Below are positions 1 to 8,003 of a stretch of DNA of 21,336 nucleotides, piece after piece. Source of the stretch: CAYJIX01 sp964370375. GTDB taxonomy: Bacteria > Desulfobacterota > Desulfovibrionia > Desulfovibrionales > Desulfovibrionaceae. A program made the position numbers and the translations under genes. How positions within the stretch are numbered: the first letter of the stretch is position 1; every line of letters begins with the position of its first letter. The stretch lies in assembly GCA_964370375.1 (NCBI GenBank), contig CAYJIX010000041.1, positions 1-21,336 on the forward strand, written 5' to 3'. The notes under the pieces are model-generated. The model saw only the letters and a program-made list of their open reading frames with translations, searched no databases and was not told the origin of the DNA.

Positions 1-2936
1 AATTGGTGGTTTGGGATATTTTATCCAATGTGGTGCGCGAATACCCCATCTTGCTCAACCGAGCCCCAACCTTGCACCGCTTGGGGATTCAAGCCTTTGA
101 ACCGCTCCTTGTGGAAGGAAAGGCCATTCAGCTCCATCCCTTGGTCTGTTCTGCCTATAATGCCGACTTTGACGGTGACCAAATGGCTGTGCACATTCCC
201 CTTTCCGTGGAAGCGCAGATCGAATGTCGCGTGCTGATGATGAGCACCAACAACATTTTATCCCCTGCCAACGGAACTCCGGTTATTGTGCCTTCACAGG
301 ATATCGTGCTTGGTCTTTACTACCTTACGGTTGAACGCTCCTTTGAAAAGGGCGAAGGCATGACCTTTTGTGGACCGTGGGAAGTCATTTCAGCCCTTGA
401 TGCGGGCTCGCTCTCCATGCACGCAAAAATCAAGGTGCGCATAAGCACTGCTGATGGGAAAACCGAACTTAAAGAAACAACGGCAGGACGTGTTTTAGTA
501 TCGGAAATTTTACCCAAGGGCCTGTCTTTTGACTATGTAAACCTTGTACTTACCAAGAAAAACATTGCACGGCTCGTTGGCAATTGCTACCGCGACCTTG
601 GCATCAAAGCCACTGTTATTTTGTGTGACCGCCTAAAAGACTTGGGCTATGAGCACGCAACACAAGCCGGTATCACCATTGGGGTAAAAGACCTTACAAT
701 CCCCTCTGCCAAAAAAGGAATCATTGCCGCTGCCACCGACGAAGTGGACGACATTGAACGCCAGTACCGCGACGGTATCATTACCCGTACGGAAAAATAT
801 AATAAAGTCGTGGACGTTTGGACTAAAGCCACTCAAGATATTTCCACAGAAATGACCAAGGAAATTTCAACAGACGTGCTTGTGGATCCAATAACCGGAA
901 AAACTGAAAAAAATCAAAGCTTTAACCCGATATTTATGATGTCAAACTCCGGCGCGCGAGGCAACCAAGACCAGATGCGCCAGCTTGCCGGCATGCGCGG
1001 CCTTATGGCAAAGCCGTCGGGTGAAATCATTGAAACGCCGATCACTTCAAGCTTCCGTGAAGGCCTTACCGTATCCCAATACTTCAACTCCACCCACGGT
1101 GCTCGTAAAGGTTTGGCGGATACGGCGTTAAAAACAGCCAACTCAGGATATTTGACCCGCCGTTTGGTTGACGTGGTACAAGATGTCATTGTCACCGAGG
1201 ACGATTGTAGCACGGTTGACGGCATTGAATTGCGCCATGTGAAAGACGGCAGTGAAATCAAACAACGCCTGTCTGAGCGTGTGCTTGGGCGTGTGTTGCT
1301 CTATCCTATTTACGATCCGGAATCGGGCGAAGAGCTGTTTGGCGAAAACACCTTAATTGATGAAAATGTCGCACAAGTCCTTGATGAGAAAGGCATTGTT
1401 TCGGTCATGATTCGCTCAGCCTTAACCTGCCAATCCGAACGTGGTATTTGTTCGCTCTGTTATGGGCGCGACTTGGCCAGAGGCCACCTTGTCAATATTG
1501 GCGAAACCGTCGGTATCATTGCTGCCCAATCCATTGGTGAGCCTGGAACCCAGCTTACCATGCGTACCTTCCACATTGGTGGAACAGCGTCGCGTGAAAT
1601 TGAGCGTTCGTCCTATGAGGTTCAAAACCCGGGACGCGTGGTACTTACCCGCGTTAAAGCTGTGAAAAACCGTGACGGCATGCTCATGGTCATGGGCAAA
1701 AGCGGTCAGGTGGCCATTGTGGATGAACAAGGGCGCGAGCGCGAACGCTACACCTTACCAAACGGTGCCCGTTTGCATGTGACAGAAGGACAAGAAGTGA
1801 CCAAAGGCGTGATTTTAGCCGAATGGGACCCCTTCAACGAACCCTTTGTCACAGAAGTAGATGGTGTGATCAAGTTTACTGACATTGTGGAAAGCAAAAC
1901 CTACCAGGAAAAGCTGGACGAAGCTACGCACCAGACCACAATGACCATTATTGAGTACCGCACAACAAGTTTCCGTCCTTCAATCTCTGTATGTGATGCT
2001 GACGGCAACCCCAAACAGCGCAGCTCAAGCACCATGCCTGCAGTGTATTCCTTGCCTGTTGGTGCCATCATCATGGTAAAAGACGGGCAGGAGTTGCTAG
2101 CCGGTGACATTATTGCACGTAAACCGCGCGAAACATCCAAAACACGCGACATCGTGGGTGGTCTGCCGCGCGTTGCCGAACTGTTTGAAGTACGCAAACC
2201 CAAAGACATGGCTGTTGTTTCAGAAATCGCAGGTATCGTAACCTACGCCGGTGAAGCAAAGGGCAAACGCAAGCTTATTGTGACCCCGGAAGTGGGAGAT
2301 TTGAAAGAATACCTCGTGCCTAAGGGTAAACATATCACAGCCACTGACGGCGACTTTGTGGAGGCGGGCGACCTGCTTACCGAAGGGCATCCCGAACTGC
2401 ACGACATTTTGCGCACCAAGGGCGAAAAATTCTTGGCTGCCTATCTGGTGGACGAGATCCAAGAAGTGTACCGCTTCCAGGGCGTTGGCATTGACGACAA
2501 GCACATTGAAGTCATCGTGCGCCAAATGCTGCGCAAAGTCAGCGTGGTTGAGCCCGGCGGTACCAGCTTCTTAGTTGGCGAACAAGTGGATAAAGGTGAA
2601 TTTAAGGCCGAAAACCAAAAAACCATTGCCGAAGGTCGCGCACCGGCCACAGCAGAGCCCATGGTGCTTGGTATCACACAGGCTTCATTGACCACCTCAT
2701 CCTTTGTATCGGCAGCTTCGTTCCAAGAAACCACAAAGGTTCTTACCGAAGCAGCGCTCAAAGGCAAGATGGACTATTTACGCGGCTTAAAGGAAAACGT
2801 CATTGTGGGCCGCCTTATCCCTGCTGGTACCGGTTACCGCGAATATGTGGAGCAAGGCATTGTTGTTCCAGAACAAAAAGAACGCAGCAATTCGCTGCTG
2901 GATGAGATTGAGTTGTTAGATCCGATAACAGACTAA
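1..2936 (+). CDS. rpoC: DNA-directed RNA polymerase beta' subunit, 5'-truncated by the window edge
   Basis: This is the catalytic largest subunit of RNA polymerase. About 977 residues are visible, corresponding to roughly residue 406 onward of the E. coli protein, so the N-terminal zinc-binding and clamp part lies outside the window. The catalytic magnesium loop NADFDGDQM is encoded at 159-185. The bridge-helix segment with GARKGLADTALKTANSGYL follows near 1098-1160. The second zinc site is complete: one Cys near 1206 and the C-x6-C-x2-C cluster near 1428-1461. The trigger loop (AAQSIGEPGTQLTMRTFHIG) is near 1520-1580. The reading frame is intact to the TAA stop. Upstream rpoB would be expected outside the window. 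No ribosomal-protein gene follows; transcription appears to end in the hairpin at 2973-3031. Identification is certain. Confidence 0.98.
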   Translation, partial: LVVWDILSNVVREYPILLNRAPTLHRLGIQAFEPLLVEGKAIQLHPLVCSAYNADFDGDQMAVHIPLSVEAQIECRVLMMSTNNILSPANGTPVIVPSQDIVLGLYYLTVERSFEKGEGMTFCGPWEVISALDAGSLSMHAKIKVRISTADGKTELKETTAGRVLVSEILPKGLSFDYVNLVLTKKNIARLVGNCYRDLGIKATVILCDRLKDLGYEHATQAGITIGVKDLTIPSAKKGIIAAATDEVDDIERQYRDGIITRTEKYNKVVDVWTKATQDISTEMTKEISTDVLVDPITGKTEKNQSFNPIFMMSNSGARGNQDQMRQLAGMRGLMAKPSGEIIETPITSSFREGLTVSQYFNSTHGARKGLADTALKTANSGYLTRRLVDVVQDVIVTEDDCSTVDGIELRHVKDGSEIKQRLSERVLGRVLLYPIYDPESGEELFGENTLIDENVAQVLDEKGIVSVMIRSALTCQSERGICSLCYGRDLARGHLVNIGETVGIIAAQSIGEPGTQLTMRTFHIGGTASREIERSSYEVQNPGRVVLTRVKAVKNRDGMLMVMGKSGQVAIVDEQGRERERYTLPNGARLHVTEGQEVTKGVILAEWDPFNEPFVTEVDGVIKFTDIVESKTYQEKLDEATHQTTMTIIEYRTTSFRPSISVCDADGNPKQRSSSTMPAVYSLPVGAIIMVKDGQELLAGDIIARKPRETSKTRDIVGGLPRVAELFEVRKPKDMAVVSEIAGIVTYAGEAKGKRKLIVTPEVGDLKEYLVPKGKHITATDGDFVEAGDLLTEGHPELHDILRTKGEKFLAAYLVDEIQEVYRFQGVGIDDKHIEVIVRQMLRKVSVVEPGGTSFLVGEQVDKGEFKAENQKTIAEGRAPATAEPMVLGITQASLTTSSFVSAASFQETTKVLTEAALKGKMDYLRGLKENVIVGRLIPAGTGYREYVEQGIVVPEQKERSNSLLDEIELLDPITD

Positions 2937-2940
2937 CTGT

Positions 2941-3062
2941 CCGTCGGCTCAAAAAAGACAATATGCATCGTCAGAAGGCGTTTTGTAGAACGGCATGGAC
3001 CAAAAAGTTGCCGCTCTACAAAACGCCTTCTTTTTTACCCCTCACCCTTTTTGAGCCGACGG
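2941..3062. repeat. Palindromic intergenic repeat (copy R1) following rpoC
   Basis: A 122-bp palindrome begins four bases after the rpoC stop. Its outer arms, 2941-2955 and 3048-3062, are a perfect 15-bp inverted repeat (CCGTCGGCTCAAAAA and its complement). A second perfect 17-bp stem lies inside it. It resembles the inner element after argC at 15555-15684: 23 of 30 bases match between 2945-2974 and 15561-15590, the 10-mer GCATGGACCA is shared at nearly the same distance (18 versus 17 nt), and 16 of 19 bases match at the right arm (3041-3059 versus 15661-15679). Confidence 0.85.
2973..3031 (+). terminator. Rho-independent terminator of rpoC
   Basis: There is a perfect 17-bp stem between 2973-2989 and 3015-3031. 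After one mismatch it is extended inward by 5 bp (2991-2995 with 3009-3013), leaving a 13-nt loop. The right arm runs into a T tract at 3031-3036. It starts 37 bases after the rpoC stop and sits inside repeat R1, so the repeat itself appears to supply the terminator. Confidence 0.88.
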
Positions 3063-3186
3063 CATCGGTTATACTAACAAAAACAAAGTATCAGCAACAA
3101 AGGGATAGCAAAACGTTCATGCCTTTTTGAAGGGCATAACAACCCTAGATTATGGTCTATCAAGTACATGCCGTAACATATACAAC

Positions 3187-3220
3187 AAAGCGCGTTGAGA
3201 ACGTTCTCTCAACGCGCTTT
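3187..3220. terminator. Probable bidirectional terminator
   Basis: A perfect 14-bp inverted repeat (AAAGCGCGTTGAGA at 3187-3200, complement at 3207-3220) encloses a 6-nt loop. It lies 22 bp past the stop of the leftward transporter gene. An A run on one side and T run on the other allow it to act in either direction, although the T tracts are short (TTT). Confidence 0.75.
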
Positions 3221-3242
3221 GTAATTCTATTTCAAGGAATTA

Positions 3243-4910
3243 TCAGCCAAACACAACCACAGTTAAAACCTGCGCAGACAAGAGCCGCAAAATCGTACTT
3301 AATGGGTACACTGTGGCAAAGACTGCTGAAGGCTCGTCACTTTCAAGCATTTCTGTGGCAAAGCTAAGGGTAGAGGTGCTGGTCATGCTTCCAGCAAAAA
3401 GCCCGCACAAGGTTGTGTAGTTAAAGCGCAAAAACACCCTGCCGATGAACGCGCCCAAAAGCAGCGGCACAAGGGTTACAAGAACCCCAAGGCCCATCCA
3501 CAGCACCCCTGTTGCGTTAAAGGCCGCCTCAAAAAAACCAACCCCTACCGATAACCCCACGCAAGCAAGGAACAAGCTTAGGCCCATGTCTTTAAGGAGC
3601 GAGCTTGCACTTGTGGGCAAATACCATGTCATGCCGGCAAAATGTTGAATACGGCTTAACAAAATCCCTATGAGGAGCGGCCCCCCTGCAAGGCCCAAGC
3701 GAAACCCGGAAGAAAGCCCGGGCAGCATAATAGGCAACGAGCCTGCAATAACACCAAGCGCAACACCCACAAAAAGAGGTAAGATTTGGGGATGATCAAA
3801 TACCTTGGTGGAATTGCCAAGAACCTCTTCAGCCCAGTCAAGGTGCTCTTTATGCCCCACGCAAATAACTTTATCGCCAAAATGGAGCGTCACGTACCTG
3901 CGCGGCGCAAGCTCCATGCCTGCCCTGCGGATACGCGTGACACTGATGCCATGATCTGAGGTAAGGTGCAAAGCTTGCAAGCTTTTGCCGATGGCTTTAC
4001 TTTTTGTCACCAAAAGGTTGCGCACTTCAAGCTTTCCCGGGATGTTTTCAAGCCTTGTGTCCACTTCTGGCCCAATGATCAGCGACGCCCTGTCAAGCTG
4101 CTGTTGCTCGCCCACCACATGCACTAACATGCCCTGTTTGAGCACCGTATCAGGCGTTGGGGCAAACACTTTGTCATCATCCATGATCCTTGAAATCGTC
4201 ACGCCCATGTCTTCCAAACCGGGGATAGCTTCAATAGAGTTTCCAAACAGGTTTTGATTTGTCACCCTAAGATTGCGCATGCCAAGGGCTGGATGCAGCA
4301 ATTTGATATGCTCCTGCATGCTTTGCACTTCTTGTACAATATTGATCCGCCCCACAATTCGCACGATCACCATGGCAATAATGACGCCCACAAGACTGAA
4401 CGGATAACTTAACGCACAGCCAAGGCCAAGGTTGTTAAAATCTTGCGCTGTGGTGGGCAGGCGCATTTCTTCAATGGTCTGAAACGCTGCGGCAAGAGCA
4501 GGCGTGCTTGAGGTGGCGCCACTAAAAATACCAATGAGTGCAGCAGGTGGTTCATCAAGAAACGTAATAAAAAGAACCACCAAAACAACCGCCATCAGCA
4601 CCACAAAGGTTGCCAACGCGTTCAGCACAAGGCCGCGCCGCTTAAAGGTGTCCACAAAACCCGGACCCACCTGTAACCCCACAGCAAATATAAAAAACAC
4701 AAGCCCAAAATCCCTGATAAAAGCCAAGATCACAGGGTCCAGCTCCAATCCGATATTACCCAAAATAAGGCCGCTAAAAAGCACACCGCTCACACCAAGA
4801 CTTAGGCCCCATACGCGCAATTGCCCGATAAGCAAGCCAATGCCAATGGTCAAAGCCAAAATAATGATGGCTAGCGCGCTTGGATTGTTTGTGATAAAAT
4901 CAAAACTCAC
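3243..4910 (-). CDS. YidE/AspT-family membrane transporter with two central RCK_C (TrkA-C) domains
   Basis: This 555-residue inner-membrane protein has the architecture of the YidE/YbjL/AspT (aspartate:alanine exchanger) family, about 550-560 residues. Hydrophobic segments lie at about 12-185 and 376-555, flanking a soluble middle with two RCK_C-like domains (about 211-281 and 295-366). The membrane halves are an internal duplication: GIFSGATSSTPAL (128-140) mirrors GLFAGSMTSTSTL (503-515), and FAVGLQVGPGF mirrors ACVGLSVGVGF. The start is GTG at 4910, preceded by the strong site AAGGAGGA (4918-4925). It is a single-gene unit, divergent from flgF and convergent with rpoC, with a sigma-70 promoter at 5022-5050 and a structured leader. 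Family members exchange amino or dicarboxylic acids in known cases, but the substrate here cannot be read from sequence. Confidence 0.9.
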   Translation of the reverse strand: MSFDFITNNPSALAIIILALTIGIGLLIGQLRVWGLSLGVSGVLFSGLILGNIGLELDPVILAFIRDFGLVFFIFAVGLQVGPGFVDTFKRRGLVLNALATFVVLMAVVLVVLFITFLDEPPAALIGIFSGATSSTPALAAAFQTIEEMRLPTTAQDFNNLGLGCALSYPFSLVGVIIAMVIVRIVGRINIVQEVQSMQEHIKLLHPALGMRNLRVTNQNLFGNSIEAIPGLEDMGVTISRIMDDDKVFAPTPDTVLKQGMLVHVVGEQQQLDRASLIIGPEVDTRLENIPGKLEVRNLLVTKSKAIGKSLQALHLTSDHGISVTRIRRAGMELAPRRYVTLHFGDKVICVGHKEHLDWAEEVLGNSTKVFDHPQILPLFVGVALGVIAGSLPIMLPGLSSGFRLGLAGGPLLIGILLSRIQHFAGMTWYLPTSASSLLKDMGLSLFLACVGLSVGVGFFEAAFNATGVLWMGLGVLVTLVPLLLGAFIGRVFLRFNYTTLCGLFAGSMTSTSTLSFATEMLESDEPSAVFATVYPLSTILRLLSAQVLTVVVFG

Positions 4911-4941
4911 CCTAAATTCCTCCTTATGGTAGCTGGTAGGT

Positions 4942-5007
4942 CATGTTTTTGGCCTAAAACATGCATACTTTGAAGCTTACATGCTGTGCTACCCTCTGCA
5001 AGCATGT
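4942..5007 (-). promoter_or_regulatory. Structured 5' leader of the YidE-type transporter
   Basis: Between the predicted start of transcription (about 5015) and the GTG start is a leader of roughly 105 nt with two perfect hairpins. The first pairs 4942-4949 with 4956-4963 (CATGTTTT/AAAACATG, 6-nt loop). The second pairs 4979-4985 with 5001-5007 (ACATGCT/AGCATGT, 15-nt loop). It could be a cis-regulatory RNA or simply a stabilising leader. I recognise no riboswitch class. Confidence 0.4.
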
Positions 5008-5021
5008 CCTTTATCCTATAT

Positions 5022-5050
5022 ATTGTAAAAAATCTTTCTTTTTGTCGCAA
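5022..5050 (-). promoter_or_regulatory. Sigma-70 promoter for the YidE-type transporter
   Basis: Reading leftward, the -35 is TTGCGA (5045-5050) and the -10 is TACAAT (5022-5027), separated by exactly 17 bp. The predicted start is near 5015. The -35 box lies only 9 bp from the divergent sigma-54 promoter of flgF, so the two polymerases could interfere with each other. Confidence 0.65.
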
Positions 5051-5059
5051 GATATTCTC

Positions 5060-5075
5060 TGGCTCATAATTTGCA
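5060..5075 (+). promoter_or_regulatory. Sigma-54 (RpoN) promoter for flgF-flgG
   Basis: The sequence TGGCTCATAATTTGCA matches the -24/-12 consensus TGGCAC-N5-TTGCA except for one base, with the obligatory GG-N10-GC spacing. Transcription would start near 5086, about 50 nt before the flgF ATG. Flagellar rod and hook genes are commonly RpoN-dependent in polar flagellates, including Desulfovibrio-type bacteria. An enhancer-binding activator site is not identifiable by eye. Confidence 0.8.
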
Positions 5076-5134
5076 TACCTTTTTATGCAACAGTAAACAA
5101 CCTTGTTCAGGTTTGTCTTACGCGGGAGAATAGT

Positions 5135-5926
5135 ATGCAATCATCAATGTTTTCAGGTCTTTTTGGCGCACTCACCAATGAGGCACGCATGAATACCATT
5201 GCCAATAATTTGGCAAACGTCAATACCACCGGCTTTAAGCAGGAAGTTTTGGCCTTTCGTGACACCATGATCCTGTTTGCCCATGACCAGATTTATGAGC
5301 CCTTGGCAACGGTGCGGTCTGAAAAATTGTTTCCCGAACCGCACTTGGCAGCGCGTCCCCGTATTGCCGTGTCTGAAATCGACTTTAGCCAAGGGGGCAT
5401 GCAAACCACAGGCAATCCCTTAGATGTGGCTATTGGAGGCGAAGGATTTTTCCGCGTACAATCGCCGCAAGGCAACATGCTTTCTCGAAATGGCGCGTTT
5501 ACTTTGGACGCAACAGGGCAGCTGACCACTAAACAAGGCTGGCCTGTCCTTGATGATGGCGGATCCCCCATTGTGATTCCTCCCGGCACAACGTCAACCC
5601 ACATTGCCCCTGATGGCCGTGTTTTTGCCGATGAGGCAGAAGTTGGCACACTAGCCCTTGTCACAACCGAGGACCTGCAACAGCTAGAGCGCGTTGGCGG
5701 TAACATGTACCGCTTTAGGGAAGGTACTGAAGCTGCCGAAGTTTCTGCCTACGAGGCAGGTACAAGGCTGCATCAAGGCTTTCTAGAATCGTCCAGTGTC
5801 AATGTGGTGACAGAAATGGTCAACATGATTGAAGCCAATAGACAATTTGAGGCCTATACCAAACTTATTCAAACAGCTTCAACCCTTGATACCGAGGCGT
5901 ATAATAAAGTTGGTAGGGCCAGATAA
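5135..5926 (+). CDS. flgF: Flagellar basal-body proximal rod protein FlgF
   Basis: FlgF is a subunit of the flagellar proximal rod, which spans the periplasm and is exported by the flagellar type III apparatus. The 263-residue product has the flagellar rod/hook N-terminal motif NTIANNLANVNTTGFK (about 20-35), the central NPLDVAIGGEGFFRV segment, and the C-terminal coiled region ending TKLIQTASTLDTEAYNK. The frame is open back to 4961, but ATG at 5135 is chosen: it has GGGAG (5124-5128) at correct spacing, lies downstream of the sigma-54 promoter, and begins at the normal start of the family. flgG follows after 118 bp. Confidence 0.95.
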   Translation: MQSSMFSGLFGALTNEARMNTIANNLANVNTTGFKQEVLAFRDTMILFAHDQIYEPLATVRSEKLFPEPHLAARPRIAVSEIDFSQGGMQTTGNPLDVAIGGEGFFRVQSPQGNMLSRNGAFTLDATGQLTTKQGWPVLDDGGSPIVIPPGTTSTHIAPDGRVFADEAEVGTLALVTTEDLQQLERVGGNMYRFREGTEAAEVSAYEAGTRLHQGFLESSSVNVVTEMVNMIEANRQFEAYTKLIQTASTLDTEAYNKVGRAR

Positions 5927-5932
5927 CATTTT

Positions 5933-5962
5933 TTGACAGGTTTATTACACCATAACCATTAT
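5933..5962 (+). promoter_or_regulatory. Possible secondary sigma-70 promoter ahead of flgG
   Basis: A perfect -35 hexamer TTGACA (5933-5938) is followed after 18 bp by CATTAT (5957-5962), a four-of-six -10 match. It could give sigma-54-independent expression of flgG. The -10 is weak, so this is tentative. Confidence 0.35.
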
Positions 5963-6008
5963 AAAAACCATATACTATAAAGGTTGCAAAACCCTGCCAG
6001 CCTTTAGC

Positions 6009-6030
6009 AAGCATCAACAATATGATGCTT
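6009..6030 (+). other. Hairpin immediately upstream of the flgG ribosome-binding site
   Basis: A perfect 8-bp inverted repeat (AAGCATCA at 6009-6016, TGATGCTT at 6023-6030) directly abuts the flgG Shine-Dalgarno AGGAGA at 6031-6036. There is no T tract, so it is not a terminator. It may be an RNA-processing or stability element that sets the flgF:flgG ratio. Confidence 0.45.
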
Positions 6031-6044
6031 AGGAGAGATGACGT

Positions 6045-6827
6045 ATGATGCGCTCACTTTGGACTGCCGCTTCCGGCATGGTTGCTCAGCAACTCAATAT
6101 TGACGTACTTTCCAACAACTTAGCCAACGTCAACACCGCAGGCTTTAAAAAAAGCCGCGCTGAGTTTGAGGACTTGATGTACCAGAACATGCGCATAGCA
6201 GGTTCTGCCACCGACGGTGACAATTCTGTGCCTGTGGGTATTCAGGTTGGTATGGGTGTTCGCCCCACCGCTGTGCACAAATTCTTTTCCCAAGGTGATT
6301 TCCAAAATACGGGTAACCCCCTAGACATTGCCATTGAAGGCGATGGCTTTTTTGAAGTGCTTGTGGGTGATGAGCTCATGTACACCCGCGCAGGTGCCTT
6401 TAAATTGAACGAAGACGGCACGCTTGTCACCGCCAATGGCTATGTGCTGCAACCGGAATTTTCTGTACCTGCAGAAACAAAGGCCGTTTCTGTTTCAGAA
6501 ACAGGACGCATTGCTGCCCTTGATAACAATGGTGAAGAAATAGCAGGCGCAGACCTTTCGTTATTTACCTTCATCAACCCGGCAGGCCTTGATGCTCGAG
6601 GTCGTAACCTGTATATGCCCACGGCTGCATCAGGGGAAGCGGTTGAAGGTGAACCCGGTACCGATAATGTGGGTACCTTAGCTCAAGGGTTTTTGGAAAT
6701 GTCCAACGTGGAAGTTGTGGATGAAATGGTCACCATGATTGTGGGACAACGCGCCTATGAAATGAATTCTAAAGCCATTCAAACATCTGACTCCATGCTG
6801 CAAATGGCGGTACAGCTAAAACGCTAA
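6045..6827 (+). CDS. flgG: Flagellar basal-body distal rod protein FlgG
   Basis: FlgG forms the distal rod that passes through the peptidoglycan and outer-membrane rings. The product is 260 residues, the usual family length. It begins MMRSLWTAASGM and carries the conserved NVLSNNLANVNTAGFK-type motif (here DVLSNNLANVNTAGFK, about 20-35), the NPLDIAIEGDGFFEV segment, and the C-terminal GFLEMSNVEVVDEMVTMI region typical of FlgG. GGAGAG lies 7 bases before the ATG. It is cotranscribed with flgF from the sigma-54 promoter and ends before a strong terminator. The flgA-H-I-J genes that follow flgG in many relatives are absent here. Confidence 0.97.
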   Translation: MMRSLWTAASGMVAQQLNIDVLSNNLANVNTAGFKKSRAEFEDLMYQNMRIAGSATDGDNSVPVGIQVGMGVRPTAVHKFFSQGDFQNTGNPLDIAIEGDGFFEVLVGDELMYTRAGAFKLNEDGTLVTANGYVLQPEFSVPAETKAVSVSETGRIAALDNNGEEIAGADLSLFTFINPAGLDARGRNLYMPTAASGEAVEGEPGTDNVGTLAQGFLEMSNVEVVDEMVTMIVGQRAYEMNSKAIQTSDSMLQMAVQLKR

Positions 6828-6870
6828 GCTTTAACCCTGCTTAAAAAATAACAATAGCAAGCCTATTTGA

Positions 6871-6907
6871 AAAAAGCCTCCTGCACAATCTGTGCAGGAG
6901 GCTTTTT
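6871..6907. terminator. Bidirectional terminator between flgG and hypE
   Basis: A perfect 17-bp stem pairs 6871-6887 (AAAAAGCCTCCTGCACA) with 6891-6907, with a 3-nt loop. The A run on the left and T run on the right make it a terminator on both strands. It lies 43 bp after flgG and 64 bp after the hypE stop. Confidence 0.95.
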
Positions 6908-6971
6908 ACGTAGACAAACAGTATTGCCAAAAATCCGCCTTTTATCTGGCTGTTATAGAGCTCAAAATCTT

Positions 6972-8000
6972 CTAACAAATACGCGGCAAGGGGTCGCTTT
7001 GCAGCATGGCTAAAAGGCGATATCCGCCCACTTGCGTTTGCAAAATAACGGCACCCGGCCTTTGTGGCGCACCATTTGGGATTTCGTGGGCGTGAAGGAC
7101 TCTCCCTATGCAGGCAGCTTCTTGGCCGTATCGCTCAGAGCGCAGTATGGCAAGGGCTGCCTCAGCTTTATGCTGTGGCAAAAAACACAAAAATTTCCCC
7201 TCATTGGCAAGGTACAAAGGGTCAAGGCCCACAATATCACATCCGCTTCGCACAACATCGTGGATGGGGATGTGTTGCTCTTCTATTAAACAAGTCACTT
7301 GCGACTGTTCGGCAATTTCATTCAATGTGGTGGCAAGGCCGCCACGGGTTGGGTCACGCAACACATGTATATCGCCAACTTCTAAAACCAGCCTTTCAGT
7401 AAGGTGGTTCAAAGGGGCACTATCGCTCATAATATTTTGTAAAAACTGCAAATTTTCGCGCTGACCCAAAATAGCCAAACCGTGATTGCCCACAGCACCG
7501 CTCACAATAATGGCATCACCGGGCTCGGCACGGCGTCCAGAAGGCGCAGGCTGCGTCAATATTTCACCAATCCCTGTTGTGTTGATAAACACTTTGTCAC
7601 AACTACCTTTAGGAACCACCTTGGTATCGCCTGTGACGATAAGCACGTTGGCTTCATGGCAGGCATGGGCCATGGCCTGTACTATGCTTTCAAGCAGCGG
7701 CATAGAAAGGCCTTCTTCAATAATAAAACCCACGGTAAGGTAACGAGGCCTAGCCCCTAACATGGCGACATCATTAACTGTACCATGCACCGCCAAGGAA
7801 CCGATATTGCCACCAGGAAAACACAATGGAGTTACCGTGTAGCTGTCGGTGCTCATGGCTAGTGGGCCTGTTAAATCAAGGCAAGCGGCATCGTCAAGGG
7901 TTCGTAATACCTCATTGTCAAAATGGCGCAAAAACAGATCATTGATCAAACGCTGGGAAGCCCTGCCACCGCTACCGCACTCTAAAAGAAGGTGTTCCAT
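6972..8000 (-). CDS. hypE: [NiFe]-hydrogenase maturation factor HypE (carbamoyl dehydratase)
   Basis: HypE makes the cyanide ligands of the [NiFe]-hydrogenase active site: its C-terminal cysteine receives a carbamoyl group from HypF and dehydrates it to thiocyanate using ATP. The 342-residue protein has the PurM/AIR-synthase-like fold signatures, with STDSYTVTPLCFPGGNIG (about 50-67), GTVNDVAMLGARPRY (about 73-87) and RDPTRGGLATTLNE. It ends in PRIC, so the essential terminal Cys342 is present. ATG at 8000 lies 3 bp after the stop of the upstream MFS gene and has only a weak ribosome-binding site, suggesting translational coupling. No hypA, B, C, D, F or hydrogenase structural gene is in view, so the partners must be elsewhere. 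Confidence 0.96.
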   Translation of the reverse strand: MEHLLLECGSGGRASQRLINDLFLRHFDNEVLRTLDDAACLDLTGPLAMSTDSYTVTPLCFPGGNIGSLAVHGTVNDVAMLGARPRYLTVGFIIEEGLSMPLLESIVQAMAHACHEANVLIVTGDTKVVPKGSCDKVFINTTGIGEILTQPAPSGRRAEPGDAIIVSGAVGNHGLAILGQRENLQFLQNIMSDSAPLNHLTERLVLEVGDIHVLRDPTRGGLATTLNEIAEQSQVTCLIEEQHIPIHDVVRSGCDIVGLDPLYLANEGKFLCFLPQHKAEAALAILRSERYGQEAACIGRVLHAHEIPNGAPQRPGAVILQTQVGGYRLLAMLQSDPLPRIC

Positions 8001-8003
8001 AGT

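Larger units (their letters stand above)
2937..3242. other. Intergenic region between convergent rpoC and the YidE-type transporter
   Basis: This 306-bp stretch holds repeat R1 with the rpoC terminator and, at 3187-3220, a second hairpin between the convergent genes. The remaining 120 bp (3063-3186) is A/T-rich. I see no ORF, RNA gene or promoter in it. Confidence 0.7.

Noticed and set aside
4961..5134. N-terminal extension of FlgF to the upstream in-frame ATG
   Set aside because: The extension covers the promoter region, has no ribosome-binding site, and is absent from the FlgF family.
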